Shown: in pieces, positions 1 through 7,591 of the stretch
How positions within the stretch are numbered: the first letter of the stretch is position 1
Layout: each line of letters opens with the position of its first letter
Source of the DNA: Streptococcus suis
GTDB taxonomy: Bacteria; Bacillota; Bacilli; Lactobacillales; Streptococcaceae
NCBI GenBank assembly: GCA_029593465.1
Contig: JAKTNK010000014.1
Location: forward strand, 1-48,291
Reading direction: 5' to 3'
Length of the DNA stretch: 48,291 nucleotides
The notes under the pieces: generated by a model
The model's input: only the letters and a program-made list of their open reading frames with translations
Databases searched by the model: none
Told to the model about the DNA's origin: nothing
Made by a program: the position numbers and the translations under genes

Positions 1-11
1 TGCTCCCGCAA
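1..11 (+). tRNA. tRNA 3' end, probably tRNA-fMet (partial)
   Basis: The first bases read like the 3' acceptor arm of a tRNA (CTCCCGCA plus A). This matches the end of initiator tRNA-Met of Gram-positive bacteria, which commonly precedes tRNA-Phe in streptococcal tRNA arrays. The anticodon lies outside the window, so identity is inferred from the tail and from array order. Confidence 0.5.
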
Positions 12-19
12 TAAATGTT

Positions 20-92
20 GGCTCGGTAGCTCAGTTGGTAGAGCAATGGATTGAAGCTCCATGTGTCGGCGGTTCGATTCCGTCTCGCGCCA
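20..92 (+). tRNA. tRNA-Phe (GAA)
   Basis: Complete cloverleaf: D-arm GCTC/GAGC, anticodon stem ATGGA/TCCAT with loop TTGAAGC giving anticodon GAA, and T-arm with TTCGATT. The acceptor stem has a T-C mismatch at pair 4-69. The discriminator base is A and CCA is not encoded. First complete member of a same-strand tRNA array. Confidence 0.95.
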
Positions 93-108
93 TTACATTT
101 AGTATCTT

Positions 109-189
109 GGAAAGATAGCGAAGAGGCTAAACGCGGCGGACTGTAAATCCGCTCCTTCGGGTTCGGGGGTTCGAATCCCTCTCTTTCCA
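109..189 (+). tRNA. tRNA-Tyr (GTA)
   Basis: Class II tRNA of 81 nt with a long variable arm. The anticodon loop CTGTAAA gives GTA. The acceptor stem GGAAAGA pairs with TCTTTCC, and A is the discriminator. It lies 16 nt after tRNA-Phe. Confidence 0.96.
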
Positions 190-195
190 TATTTA

Positions 196-266
196 ACGGG
201 CATAGTTTAAAGGTAGAACTAAGGTCTCCAAAACCTTCAGTGTGGGTTCGATTCCTACTGCCCGTG
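196..266 (+). tRNA. tRNA-Trp (CCA)
   Basis: A 71-nt tRNA. The anticodon loop CTCCAAA gives CCA. The acceptor stem ACGGGCA pairs with TGCCCGT, and the discriminator is G. Six bases after tRNA-Tyr. Confidence 0.95.
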
Positions 267-278
267 TTACTATATAAT

Positions 279-352
279 GGCGAGTGTGGTGAAGTGGTTA
301 ACACATCAGATTGTGGCTCTGACATTCGGGGGTTCGATTCCCCTCACTCGCC
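279..352 (+). tRNA. tRNA-His (GTG)
   Basis: The anticodon loop ATTGTGG gives GTG. The gene encodes the extra 5' G (G-1) opposite discriminator C73, the tRNA-His identity feature. The acceptor stem GCGAGTG pairs with CACTCGC. Confidence 0.95.
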
Positions 353-359
353 TTATTAT

Positions 360-431
360 TGGGGTATCGCCAAGCGGTAAGGCAAGGGACTTTGACTCCC
401 TCATGCGTTGGTTCGAATCCAGCTACCCCAG
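360..431 (+). tRNA. tRNA-Gln (TTG)
   Basis: A 72-nt tRNA. The anticodon loop CTTTGAC gives TTG. The acceptor stem TGGGGTA pairs with TACCCCA, and the discriminator is G. Confidence 0.95.
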
Positions 432-439
432 TTATACTT

Positions 440-523
440 GCCGGCGTGGCGGAATTGGCAGACGCGCTGGACTCAAAATCCAGTGTCCACAAGGACGTGC
501 CGGTTCGACCCCGGCCGCCGGTA
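440..523 (+). tRNA. tRNA-Leu (CAA)
   Basis: Class II tRNA of 84 nt with a long variable arm. The anticodon loop CTCAAAA gives CAA. The acceptor stem GCCGGCG pairs with CGCCGGT (terminal G-T pair), and the discriminator is A. Last tRNA of the array. Confidence 0.95.
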
Positions 524-530
524 TAGTATT

Positions 531-565
531 AGTCTAGTAGAAATTTTTCTACTAGGCTTTTTATG
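531..565 (+). terminator. Rho-independent terminator of the tRNA array
   Basis: Ten-base inverted repeat CTAGTAGAAA / TTTCTACTAG separated by two bases and followed by GCTTTTTA, directly after tRNA-Leu. Confidence 0.8.
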
Positions 566-715
566 TGACTTTAGTCCGTTTCGCTGCGAAGTAATAAATT
601 ACTCGCTATGAGGTGCGCATCGGTTCTTAGGTAAAAAATTCTCCATCAAGCTACAATAAAGGTGTTCAAGCCTATTGTAATAGGAGACACTTCCCATAGA
701 CTTTTTAGTTAGAAA
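566..715. other. Intergenic, probable left remnant of an IS200-type element
   Basis: No convincing gene. At 671-684 lies the perfect palindrome CCTATTGTAATAGG, which resembles the subterminal hairpin at the left end of IS200/IS605 elements and precedes the decayed tnpA. The rest is unassigned. Confidence 0.35.
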
Positions 716-1029
716 AGAATTGATATTATCGAAGGTCACTTGATGCAGATCATGTTCACCTGTTGGTTAGTCTCTCTCCCAAAGTGAGTGTCTCAAGTTT
801 TATGGGATATTAAAAAGGTAAGAGTGCTCTAATGATGTTTGATAAACACGCCAATTTAAAATATAAGTTTGGGAATCGTCATTTTGGGGAAGAGGGATAT
901 TATGTGAGCACAGTAGGTCTTAACGAGGCTACGATCAAAAAATATATCTTTGAACAGGAAAAACATGACATTGTCCTAGACAAATTGAGTGTGAAAGAAT
1001 ACGAGAATCACTTTAGGGATGGCAAGTAA
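716..1029 (+). pseudogene. tnpA: IS200/IS605-family TnpA transposase remnant
   Basis: Y1-type HUH transposases cut and join single-stranded DNA ends. Only the C-terminal half remains. The frame carrying the HUH motif (HVHLLVS, from about 748) runs to an in-frame TAA at 811-813, where relatives have Leu in GYLKGKS. Translation resumes in the same frame as MMFDKHANLKYKFGNRHF, the conserved C-terminus. Just upstream, the EGHLM-DHVH reading has lost one base (around 745), so the gene is both frameshifted and interrupted by a stop. The 5' half, including the normal start, is absent. No function is expected. Confidence 0.8.
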
Positions 1030-1190
1030 ACTGAATACCTCTTTGAGAGGTTTGTGACGGGTTAAGAGCAGTAGGTTTGAACAAGGTGAAAGCCAGAATT
1101 TTTAGGTGCTGGCTGGCGTTTTGGGCTTATAGTCCTTGTTTAAGCTACTCGTTTGACGGGTGGGTATGATTTAGGTTTTATTCATAATGT
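1030..1190. mobile_element. Right end of the IS200-type element
   Basis: Non-coding sequence after the tnpA remnant contains short hairpins: ACCTCTTTGAGAGGT, a GCCAG/CTGGC stem, and ACTCGTTTGACGGGT near 1147-1163. This is typical of the structured right end of TnpA-only IS200 elements. Exact boundary not determined. Confidence 0.4.
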
Positions 1191-1199
1191 ATTTAACCC

Positions 1200-2112
1200 T
1201 TTGAAACTCTTTATTAATTTTTTCAGTAGGTATGTGACCATAAACTTGTATCAACATGAAGAAATATCGTCAATTGAAAGAATAACAGGACAAAAGTGCC
1301 TCAAGCAAAGTGTAGCCAGTAGGTAACACTTTTTGACGGTGTTTTTTCATTTGTGTCAAAGTCTTTTCAATAAGATTGTACTCAGAAGAATAGGGAGGAA
1401 GTTGCAAGAACACATGTCCCCTCTATTCACACAAATCAGCCAACTTCGCCATTCAATGAAATCTAGCATTATCCATAATAATAACAGATGGTGTACCTAA
1501 AGCTGATAGTAAAAATATCTCAAACCATGTTTCAAAAATTCGCTCGTCGTAGTATCTTGAACGGTCATTGTTGCTGTCAATTTTCCATCTACCAGTTCTG
1601 TTACTAAGGAGATGCGCTGATATTTTTTCCTAGATAGCTTACCTTTAATAAGATTATCTCTTGGTGAACGACCATATTCCCTATAAAAATAAGCATTACA
1701 TCCAGTTGCATCAATATAGACTGGTTGTAGATGCTTGAGCTTATCGAACTTCTTGAGATACTGTACTACTTTTTCAGAGTCTTGTTCATAGTCGGGACAC
1801 TTCTTTTTTCGAGTGTAGCCCGTGACTTTTAAGGCATAGTGAATAGCTGTTGGATGACAATGAAAATATCAGTTATTTCAGTCAAGTAAGCATCAAGGTG
1901 CTTGTCAAGTACTCTTTCAATTTTTTCCTATCAACTTTTCTTAGTTGGGTACCTCTAGCTTGATGATTGAGACTACCTGTTTTCTTTTGTAACTTTAGCC
2001 ACTGATAAATAGTATTTCGGGACATTTGAGCCACATTGGAAGCCTTAGAGATATTTCCTGTTTTATCGATGTATTGAAGTACTTTTTGTTGTAAATCTAA
2101 TGAGTATGTCAT
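1200..2112 (-). pseudogene. IS630-family transposase remnant (orfA plus decayed orfB)
   Basis: The gene starts at 2112 with MTYSLDLQQKVLQYIDKTG, an N-terminal helix-turn-helix of the IS630-type orfA (about 76 residues before its frame breaks). Further along the same strand other frames read VYIDATGCNAYFYREYGR, KYQRISLV and, after stops, IMDNARFH-like and Glu-containing segments. These are the DDE catalytic blocks of the IS630 orfB domain. Several stops and frame changes (for example TGA replacing a residue after RFH) show the element is dead. It resembles IS630-Spn1-type elements of streptococci. Confidence 0.75.
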
Positions 2113-2372
2113 AACTGTGTTATATCATAAAAGTGTGTTATTGATATTTCCATTAACTATATCGTGTTCTACCGCGTTTCTTTGGAATGATGCCATGATT
2201 TAGTGATTTTATTGTCAATACGTGATGTTTGGTCTACCTAAAAGAAGCTGCTTTGCAAGTTTAGTTTACGATGTCGAGTGTTTAAAAAACTATGACTTAG
2301 CAATATACTTTTACTTTAAGATAAAGAATGTCCAAGGTGCTAGTTAAATTCAAAATACAATAAAAAGCTCAA
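2113..2372. other. Intergenic, no recognisable gene
   Basis: AT-rich sequence between two IS remnants. AGCTCaaatGAGCT at about 2366-2379 is a small hairpin just at the start of the next transposase remnant and may belong to its end. Nothing else supported. Confidence 0.3.
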
Positions 2373-2788
2373 ATGAGCTACTTACAGTATACTGCTAAAT
2401 TTCATCATTTCCAATGGGATTTACACCAATTATCACAAATTTGTCATCACTTCTACCAAAACTATTGTCCAGATTCCTTCAAACATCGGCGGAATGTTCG
2501 TTTAGCCAAAGTTTCAGATGAATCCCTTCTTGTCTTACTTTTGTTACAAGCTGAACTAAGCATGCCATTACAACGCCATTTCAACAAAACATGGCAGGAG
2601 GCGAGGAACATAATAATTGCAAAGTCATGGTCATGAGACGAACTATTGAAATAGAACGGTGTCGCTTTTTTGGCATCGAACATACATTAGCAAGAGGTCT
2701 AGCCGGACTACAGTTACGAATGAACAAATTATTCTGGGTCATCATTTACGCTATTTGGAAATTAACTAGCACCATAGGTAAAGAATAA
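2373..2788 (+). pseudogene. IS982-family transposase remnant with internal deletion
   Basis: The N-terminal part (from 2373) reads MSYLQYTAKFHHFQWDL followed by HHFYQNYCPDSFKHRRN and LAKVSDESLLVLLLLQAEL, typical of streptococcal IS982-type transposases. After about 2570 the central catalytic portion is missing. A C-terminal segment in another frame (RRTIE then FFGIEHTLARGLAGLQLR) follows. The two frames do not match, so the copy is an internal deletion derivative and non-functional. Confidence 0.7.
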
Positions 2789-3028
2789 GTAGTGAGTACT
2801 CTCTCATTGGGGATTTTTTTGCTGCTAAGCTTAGTATGTTTAGTTTGTTCTCTTTGAATGGTAGTATTGCTAAGTGATATTTGAAAACTTAGCAAGGGAG
2901 CCGTTCTGTTTTGTCTACCATGGATTAAGTAGGAAATGTTGCTGCTGATTGAGATGTTTGGTCAGTGATTGTTACGGTATCGCCTTTATCAAAGTTGGGT
3001 GATGCTGGAGGGGAGGGGAAAGGGCTAC
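2789..3028. other. Intergenic, no intact gene
   Basis: No open frame with a start and ribosome site. On the minus strand 3007 to 2925 reads a short peptide containing FDKGDTVTITDQ before a stop. It has the flavour of an SH3-like cell-wall-binding repeat, but it is too short and lacks a start. Confidence 0.25.
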
Positions 3029-3076
3029 TAAAAAAGGGTTCAAGCGCTGAAAAAGCAGTGCTTGAACCCTTTTGAG
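3029..3076. terminator. Terminator downstream of the IclR gene
   Basis: Perfect 14-base inverted repeat AAAAGGGTTCAAGC (3032-3045) / GCTTGAACCCTTTT (3060-3073). The flanking A and T tracts let it act in both directions. It would end the minus-strand iclR-type gene. Confidence 0.85.
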
Positions 3077-3108
3077 GTTAGTCATTAAGAATTGACGTGC
3101 TTGGGGAT

Positions 3109-3873
3109 TTATAGAAGAGGTGTTGAAGCTGATGTGATTCGCTTTTCAATCATGCTAGCGCTTGCTTGGAGTTGCTTTTCTAAGCGAGAAAAGTCTTTAA
3201 CTTTGAGTCTGGTTGTGGGTCCTGAAACGCTAATGGCTGCGATAACTTTGTCATCAACCATGATAGGCGTTGCTAAGCAGGTTAAGCCATATTCGTACTC
3301 TTCATTGTCATAGGCGATTTTTTGGCGACGAATAAGCTCTTTTTCGGCTTGAAAAGTCTGGTAGTCTGTGATGGTGTTGATGGTTCGTTTAGGATGATCC
3401 TTTGAAAAGTAATCCTGCAAGTCCGCTTCAGTCATATCAGCAAGGAAGATCTTACCCGTACTAGAGCAGTAGAAATCGGCTTCTGGTAGCATGTTAGACT
3501 GCAGAGTGTAGTACTCGCCTTCTTCAGAATGGATCACAAAGGATTTATTATTGATGGGAATGGCTAGATTAATGGTTTCTTGGGTCGTTTTAGCGAAGTC
3601 TTTGAGATAAGGCAGTGCGTAGGCAATAAGGTTTTGCTCTTTTTTTGTTCCGACACGATAATCTAAGAGCTTATAGCCGATGGCAAATTTATCGTCACTG
3701 GTACTGATAATCAAGTTTTGATCTTCCAACGATTTTAAAATACGGAAAACTGTTGATTTGGGGATATTTAGTAGCTTAGCGATTTCTCTAGTACCGCTTG
3801 CTCCTTTTTCATTGATAACATCCAAGATTTTGATAGCATTGACAATCGCTTGGATGGGTGTATGATCAGCCAT
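3109..3873 (-). CDS. IclR-family transcriptional regulator
   Basis: A 254-residue protein with the IclR layout. A winged helix-turn-helix lies at about residues 8-60 (IAKLLNIPKSTVFRILKSL is the recognition region), followed by an effector-binding domain at about 75-245 (typical features: YALPYLKDFAKTT, SSTGKIFLA, GLTCLATPI, AAISVSGP). IclR proteins sense small organic acids or sugar acids and control adjacent catabolic genes. It starts 13 nt after a strong GGAGG site. It is divergent from the YjiH/dehydrogenase operon across a 160-bp region with palindromes at the operon promoter, so it most likely controls that operon. The effector is unknown. Confidence 0.9.
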   Translation of the reverse strand: MADHTPIQAIVNAIKILDVINEKGASGTREIAKLLNIPKSTVFRILKSLEDQNLIISTSDDKFAIGYKLLDYRVGTKKEQNLIAYALPYLKDFAKTTQETINLAIPINNKSFVIHSEEGEYYTLQSNMLPEADFYCSSTGKIFLADMTEADLQDYFSKDHPKRTINTITDYQTFQAEKELIRRQKIAYDNEEYEYGLTCLATPIMVDDKVIAAISVSGPTTRLKVKDFSRLEKQLQASASMIEKRITSASTPLL

Positions 3874-3957
3874 GTTTTCCTCCTCTTGTTTTTTACCTAT
3901 TATACCCTAAGCCGAGAATGGTATAAAGCTGAAAATAGCATTTTAGTTAAAAATGTG

Positions 3958-3986
3958 TTGAAATTCACAAAAAATAGTGATATAAT
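3958..3986 (+). promoter_or_regulatory. Promoter of the yjiH-dehydrogenase operon with operator-like symmetry
   Basis: -35 TTGAAA (3958-3963), 17-bp spacer, -10 TATAAT (3981-3986). The -10 is framed by AGTGA (3976-3980) and TCACT (3987-3991), forming AGTGATATAATTCACT, a dyad centred on the -10 element. This is a good candidate IclR-family operator. Confidence 0.75.
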
Positions 3987-4005
3987 TCACTTATAATAAA
4001 TAAAT

Positions 4006-4018
4006 GGGACGGCGTCCC
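4006..4018 (+). promoter_or_regulatory. 13-bp palindrome in the operon leader
   Basis: GGGACGGCGTCCC is a perfect palindrome around a central G. It sits about 20 nt after the -10 and just before the AGAAAGGAAT ribosome-binding region of the YjiH gene. It is GC-rich in an AT-rich leader. It could be a second operator or an RNA hairpin that affects translation. Confidence 0.5.
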
Positions 4019-4034
4019 GAAGAAAGGAATTCCT

Positions 4035-5369
4035 ATGCAAAATCATTTAGATAGAGCTTCTTTAGTGAAATTTATCGTAGGAACGGTTTTTGGTATCACT
4101 TTTGTTCTAATCCCCTTTAATTTTGGCGGAACAGTTGATACCATTTTGTTCTACTACGTTAAGATGTTTGTCAAAGCCTTTAATGGCCCTTTGACTGCTT
4201 TGTTGGTCCTTTGTATTGTTGCCAGTGCTTTGCTGTCCTTGTTTAATTTAGTCAATCAAGAGACTATTTTTTACAAGAATCGATTGATGAATAAATTGTT
4301 TGTGACCAGTCCGTTTTACGTTGCCAATCGTATGATAGGTGCTATTTTAGCCGTTATGATTTATCTTAAGGTTGGTCCTGAATTTCTGGTTTCGCCGGAT
4401 ACAGGAGGCTCTATGCTGTCTTTGGCGACGCAACTATCTATTATTGTTCCAGCCATGCTTTTCTTTCAAACCTTCATTCTAGAATTTGGTGCAATGGAAT
4501 TTATTGGGGCATTTGTAGGAAAACTGGTTAAGCCTCTCTTTAAGGTATCCGAAATCTGTGCAACCAATATCATCAGTGCCTGGGTAGGACCTGGTAATGC
4601 TGCCATTATGGGAACACGGGAGCTCTTTGAACAAGGGTATTTTACCTTGCGGGAAGCCGCTGTTATTTCAACACAATTTACAACGGGTAGTATTGGTTGG
4701 GTTGTTGTGGTCTCTTCTGTGCTAGGAGTCATGGACTACTTTGGCGCTATCTTATTGGGACTTTTGTTGGTATCCATCATTGTTGCCTTTATTGCGGTAC
4801 GGATTCCGACAGTTTCGACTTATGAAGATACTTATGTTGATGGGACGACAGTATTTAAGTATCAAACAGAGACTGACGGTTCAGCTTTTTCAAGAGGCTT
4901 AACTAGCGCTGTTAAGAGGGCATCAGAAGTGACCGGCAAAAACTTTCTATCTAAAGTTGATAACATGAGTTTTTATGTTTTTTGGTTGACGCCGATTATT
5001 GTCTTTTGGGGGACAGCTGCTTTGATTTTAGCCTTATACACGCCAATTTTAGGCTGGATTTCATTACCGATTGAGTGGATAATGGCTCTTATGGGCGTAT
5101 CAGAATCTCATCTCGCAGCCAGCGCTATCATGTCAGGTCTTGCGGACAATTACCTCCCTGTTATTATCGGTAGTGGGATTAGTTCTGTGACAACAAAAAT
5201 TATTGTTGCGATGATGAGTATCTTATCAATTGTCTACTTGTCAGAGACAGCGACCTTGTTGACCTCTACAAAAACGGTTCCTCGTTTTGTTGATGTGATT
5301 ATCATTTTCTTAGAGAGAACCTATATTGCCTTACCATTTGTGATTTTATTTGCCAAATTGATTTCCTAA
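4035..5369 (+). CDS. YjiH-family nucleoside-recognition (GATE) membrane protein
   Basis: A 444-residue polytopic membrane protein with roughly ten hydrophobic segments. GPGNAAIMGTRELFEQGYFTLREAAVISTQFTTGSIGW and the later SGLADNYLPVIIGSG segment are features of YjiH/GATE-domain proteins, which resemble transporters but have poorly defined substrates. It starts 8 nt after AGAAAGGA. The 2-hydroxyacid dehydrogenase gene begins 10 nt after its stop, so both are one operon, probably controlled by the divergent IclR protein. Inference: it moves a hydroxy acid or related organic substrate in or out of the cell for the dehydrogenase. Confidence 0.8.
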   Translation: MQNHLDRASLVKFIVGTVFGITFVLIPFNFGGTVDTILFYYVKMFVKAFNGPLTALLVLCIVASALLSLFNLVNQETIFYKNRLMNKLFVTSPFYVANRMIGAILAVMIYLKVGPEFLVSPDTGGSMLSLATQLSIIVPAMLFFQTFILEFGAMEFIGAFVGKLVKPLFKVSEICATNIISAWVGPGNAAIMGTRELFEQGYFTLREAAVISTQFTTGSIGWVVVVSSVLGVMDYFGAILLGLLLVSIIVAFIAVRIPTVSTYEDTYVDGTTVFKYQTETDGSAFSRGLTSAVKRASEVTGKNFLSKVDNMSFYVFWLTPIIVFWGTAALILALYTPILGWISLPIEWIMALMGVSESHLAASAIMSGLADNYLPVIIGSGISSVTTKIIVAMMSILSIVYLSETATLLTSTKTVPRFVDVIIIFLERTYIALPFVILFAKLIS

Positions 5370-5379
5370 GGAGTTTGCC

Positions 5380-6357
5380 ATGAAGATTGTAAGATTATTT
5401 GAAGATGATATGTTGGCTGTTGAAGAGAAGTGCTTGTCTGATTTAGGAATCGATGCTGAATTAGTTGTAAGACATTCGCAAACAGAAGATGACGTCATTG
5501 AAAATGCTAAAGATGCTGATATTATCATTACGGTTTACGAGCCACTGACAAAGCGGGTTTTGGAAAATCTCCCTCAGTTAAAATTGGTCGTTTATCGCTC
5601 TATTGGCTTTAATAATATTGATTTGGACTATGCCAATGCTATCAATTTACCTGTGTCACACATTACCAAATATTGTGTGGATGAGGTTGCTAACTATGTC
5701 TTATCTGCTATTTTGTCAAATAATAGACGCTTGCTTGAGTTTAATAAGTCTGTCAAATCCGAACACAAATGGGATTGTGAGCTATTTCCTGAGATGAGAC
5801 GACTGTCAGCGCAGACGGTGGGACTAATTGGTTTTGGCAACATTCCGAAGCTGGTTGCGGAACGATTGAGGGTATTTGGGCCTCGTGTGATTGCTTATGA
5901 CCCATTTGTTGATGATGCTGTTTTTGAGGCCTATGGCGTTGACAAGGTTGAGCTAGAACAACTCTTTTCAGAGAGTGATTACATCTCTTCTCATTTGCCT
6001 TTGAATACTGCAACGGCTGGACTCATCGATAAGAAGTTGTTCGAAAAAGTGCGCCCTGGCGCAACCTTTATCAACTCGTCACGTGGTGGTGTTGTGAATG
6101 AAGTCGATCTGTATCAAGCACTCACAGATGGTCCTTTAGCGTACGCTATCTTGGATGTTTTATCCTCGGAGACACCAGATTTATCAGAGATACCTCTAGT
6201 TTCCTTGGATAATGTAGTGTTAACACCTCATGTTGCCTTCTATTCTCAGGATGCCTTTGAACAAGGGGCTGTTGATACCTTGGTAAATATTCATGACTTT
6301 TTGTCAGGAAACCTTGAAGCCGCTGAGATTGTTAATCTCAACCATCTTAGTCGTTAA
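5380..6357 (+). CDS. D-isomer-specific 2-hydroxyacid dehydrogenase family protein
   Basis: A 325-residue NAD-dependent dehydrogenase of the D-lactate/phosphoglycerate dehydrogenase family. The NAD-binding loop is at residues 148-156 (GLIGFGNIP; the third Gly of GxGxxG is replaced by Pro). The catalytic residues are visible: Arg235 in NSSRGGVVN, Glu264 in LSSETP and His284 in LTPHVAF. The reaction is reversible 2-oxoacid/2-hydroxyacid interconversion; the substrate cannot be told from sequence. It has an AAGGAG site and lies 10 nt after the YjiH gene, in an IclR-linked operon rather than in a serine pathway. Confidence 0.85.
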   Translation: MKIVRLFEDDMLAVEEKCLSDLGIDAELVVRHSQTEDDVIENAKDADIIITVYEPLTKRVLENLPQLKLVVYRSIGFNNIDLDYANAINLPVSHITKYCVDEVANYVLSAILSNNRRLLEFNKSVKSEHKWDCELFPEMRRLSAQTVGLIGFGNIPKLVAERLRVFGPRVIAYDPFVDDAVFEAYGVDKVELEQLFSESDYISSHLPLNTATAGLIDKKLFEKVRPGATFINSSRGGVVNEVDLYQALTDGPLAYAILDVLSSETPDLSEIPLVSLDNVVLTPHVAFYSQDAFEQGAVDTLVNIHDFLSGNLEAAEIVNLNHLSR

Positions 6358-6565
6358 GGTAGTTTCATATTTAGATAGAGGGCATTATCCTAAGAAAGTT
6401 GTTGGGGTTTGGCTTTATTATTCAAAGTGATTCCGTTTTTGATAATTTTAGGAAATTTTTTAAAAATACTAAGGAAACCTCCCAAAGTCCTTTGACGTCG
6501 CATTTTTTAAGTAGTCATAGTATAATACAAGTTATCTACTCATAACGATGTTGGAGGGACTAGAG
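6358..6565. promoter_or_regulatory. Intergenic region with promoter of the rpiR-type gene
   Basis: A -10 TATAAT lies at 6521-6526. No well-spaced -35 is present (TTGACG at 6492 is 23 bp away). A GGAGGG site (6553-6558) precedes the ATG at 6566. No terminator hairpin clearly follows the dehydrogenase gene. Confidence 0.5.
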
Positions 6566-7450
6566 ATGCTATTATTTGAAAAACTGTCTGATCAAAATCA
6601 GATGACTGAGCTAGAAAAAAGCATTGCTAATTATTTTTTGAATATTGGATATGATATTGAGCATAGAAGTTCACGTTCAATTGCTAACGAATTATTTGTG
6701 TCTCCCTCAACAATCAGCCGTTTTTGTCAATTGGTAGGTTATTCTGGTTTTAATCATTTTAAAGAATCATATCTTGAAGATTTGAGTTACTTAAATAGTA
6801 ATTTTCGTGGAATTAATCCTAATAAACCGTTCTCTTATCACGATAAGAATATGACACTTGTCAATAAGTTATCAAGCTTGTATCAAGAAACGATTAGAGA
6901 TACGGTCGATTTAATGCATCATGATAGTCTTCAAAAAGCCACTCAATTATTGTTGACTAGTCAAAAAATTGTTATCGGATCAGCTGGTGATGCACTTGAG
7001 ATGGCTGAGACTTTTAAAAATCGTATGGTGAAGATTGGCCAATTTGTTCATGTTGAAAGAAGAACAGACAACCTATTTTACCAAGCTTCTATTTCAACAC
7101 AAGATACTTGCTTTATATTGGTTTCTTATTCTGGAGAAGTAGATGCTATTATCAGAATTGCTAGAGTACTTAAAGACAAGGGCATTCCTTTTTTCGTTCT
7201 AACATCGTACGGAAGTAATCAATTAGCGGAGATAAGCCCGTTAACCTTGTTTATATCAACGCGTGAAAAGTTGGTGGATAATTTAGGAACCTTTTCATCA
7301 CTACTATCGGTATCATTTCTCTTTGATGCTCTGTATGCTAATATTTTTAGTTATAATTTTAATGAAAATTACGCTAAAAAAATAACGATGACAAGAGATT
7401 ATGAAACAAAAAGGCGGTCAGAAAACCCATTACTTAAAGATATTGATTAA
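6566..7450 (+). CDS. RpiR-family regulator (HTH plus SIS domain)
   Basis: A 294-residue protein with an N-terminal helix-turn-helix (about residues 30-75, including SRSIANELFVSPSTISRFCQLVGYSGFNHFK) and a C-terminal sugar-isomerase (SIS) domain (about 110-250, KIVIGSAGDALEMAETFKNRM and ILVSYSGEVDAIIRIARVLK). RpiR proteins bind phosphosugars and control sugar genes. I chose ATG 6566 because GGAGGG ends 7 nt before it; an ATG at 6548 lies upstream of that site. It sits directly before the beta-glucoside PTS operon on the same strand, separated by a terminator, so it is the likely local regulator. Confidence 0.9.
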   Translation: MLLFEKLSDQNQMTELEKSIANYFLNIGYDIEHRSSRSIANELFVSPSTISRFCQLVGYSGFNHFKESYLEDLSYLNSNFRGINPNKPFSYHDKNMTLVNKLSSLYQETIRDTVDLMHHDSLQKATQLLLTSQKIVIGSAGDALEMAETFKNRMVKIGQFVHVERRTDNLFYQASISTQDTCFILVSYSGEVDAIIRIARVLKDKGIPFFVLTSYGSNQLAEISPLTLFISTREKLVDNLGTFSSLLSVSFLFDALYANIFSYNFNENYAKKITMTRDYETKRRSENPLLKDID

Positions 7451-7451
7451 C

Positions 7452-7486
7452 ATCTCGCAACAATGTTGCGAGATTTTTTATTTTTC
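7452..7486 (+). terminator. Terminator after the rpiR-type gene
   Basis: Perfect 11-base inverted repeat ATCTCGCAACA (7452-7462) / TGTTGCGAGAT (7464-7474) followed by TTTTTTATTTTT. Its core GCAACAATGTTGC resembles the CAACACTGTTG palindrome at 7501-7511. Confidence 0.85.
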
Positions 7487-7500
7487 CAGTAAATATTTAG

Positions 7501-7558
7501 CAACACTGTTGAAAGCGCTTTTTAATATATTGTTTTTTCAAAAAAAGAAACATACAAT
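7501..7558 (+). promoter_or_regulatory. cre site, dyad and promoter of the beta-glucoside operon
   Basis: The palindrome CAACACTGTTG (7501-7511) overlaps TGAAAGCGCTTTTT (7510-7523), which matches the CcpA cre consensus TGWAARCGYTWNCW at 13 of 14 positions. Downstream are -35 TTGTTT (7530-7535), a 17-bp spacer and -10 TACAAT (7553-7558). This predicts carbon-catabolite control by CcpA and probably specific control by the RpiR protein. Confidence 0.7.
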
Positions 7559-7591
7559 AGCCTTATCATATCAAACAAAGGAGTGCTATTT

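Noticed and set aside
277-611. Open frames across the tRNA genes
   Set aside because: They run through several complete tRNA cloverleafs and have no ribosome sites; chance frames.
6492-6526. TTGACG plus TATAAT as the rpiR promoter
   Set aside because: The 23-bp spacer is too long for a sigma-A promoter; only the -10 was kept.
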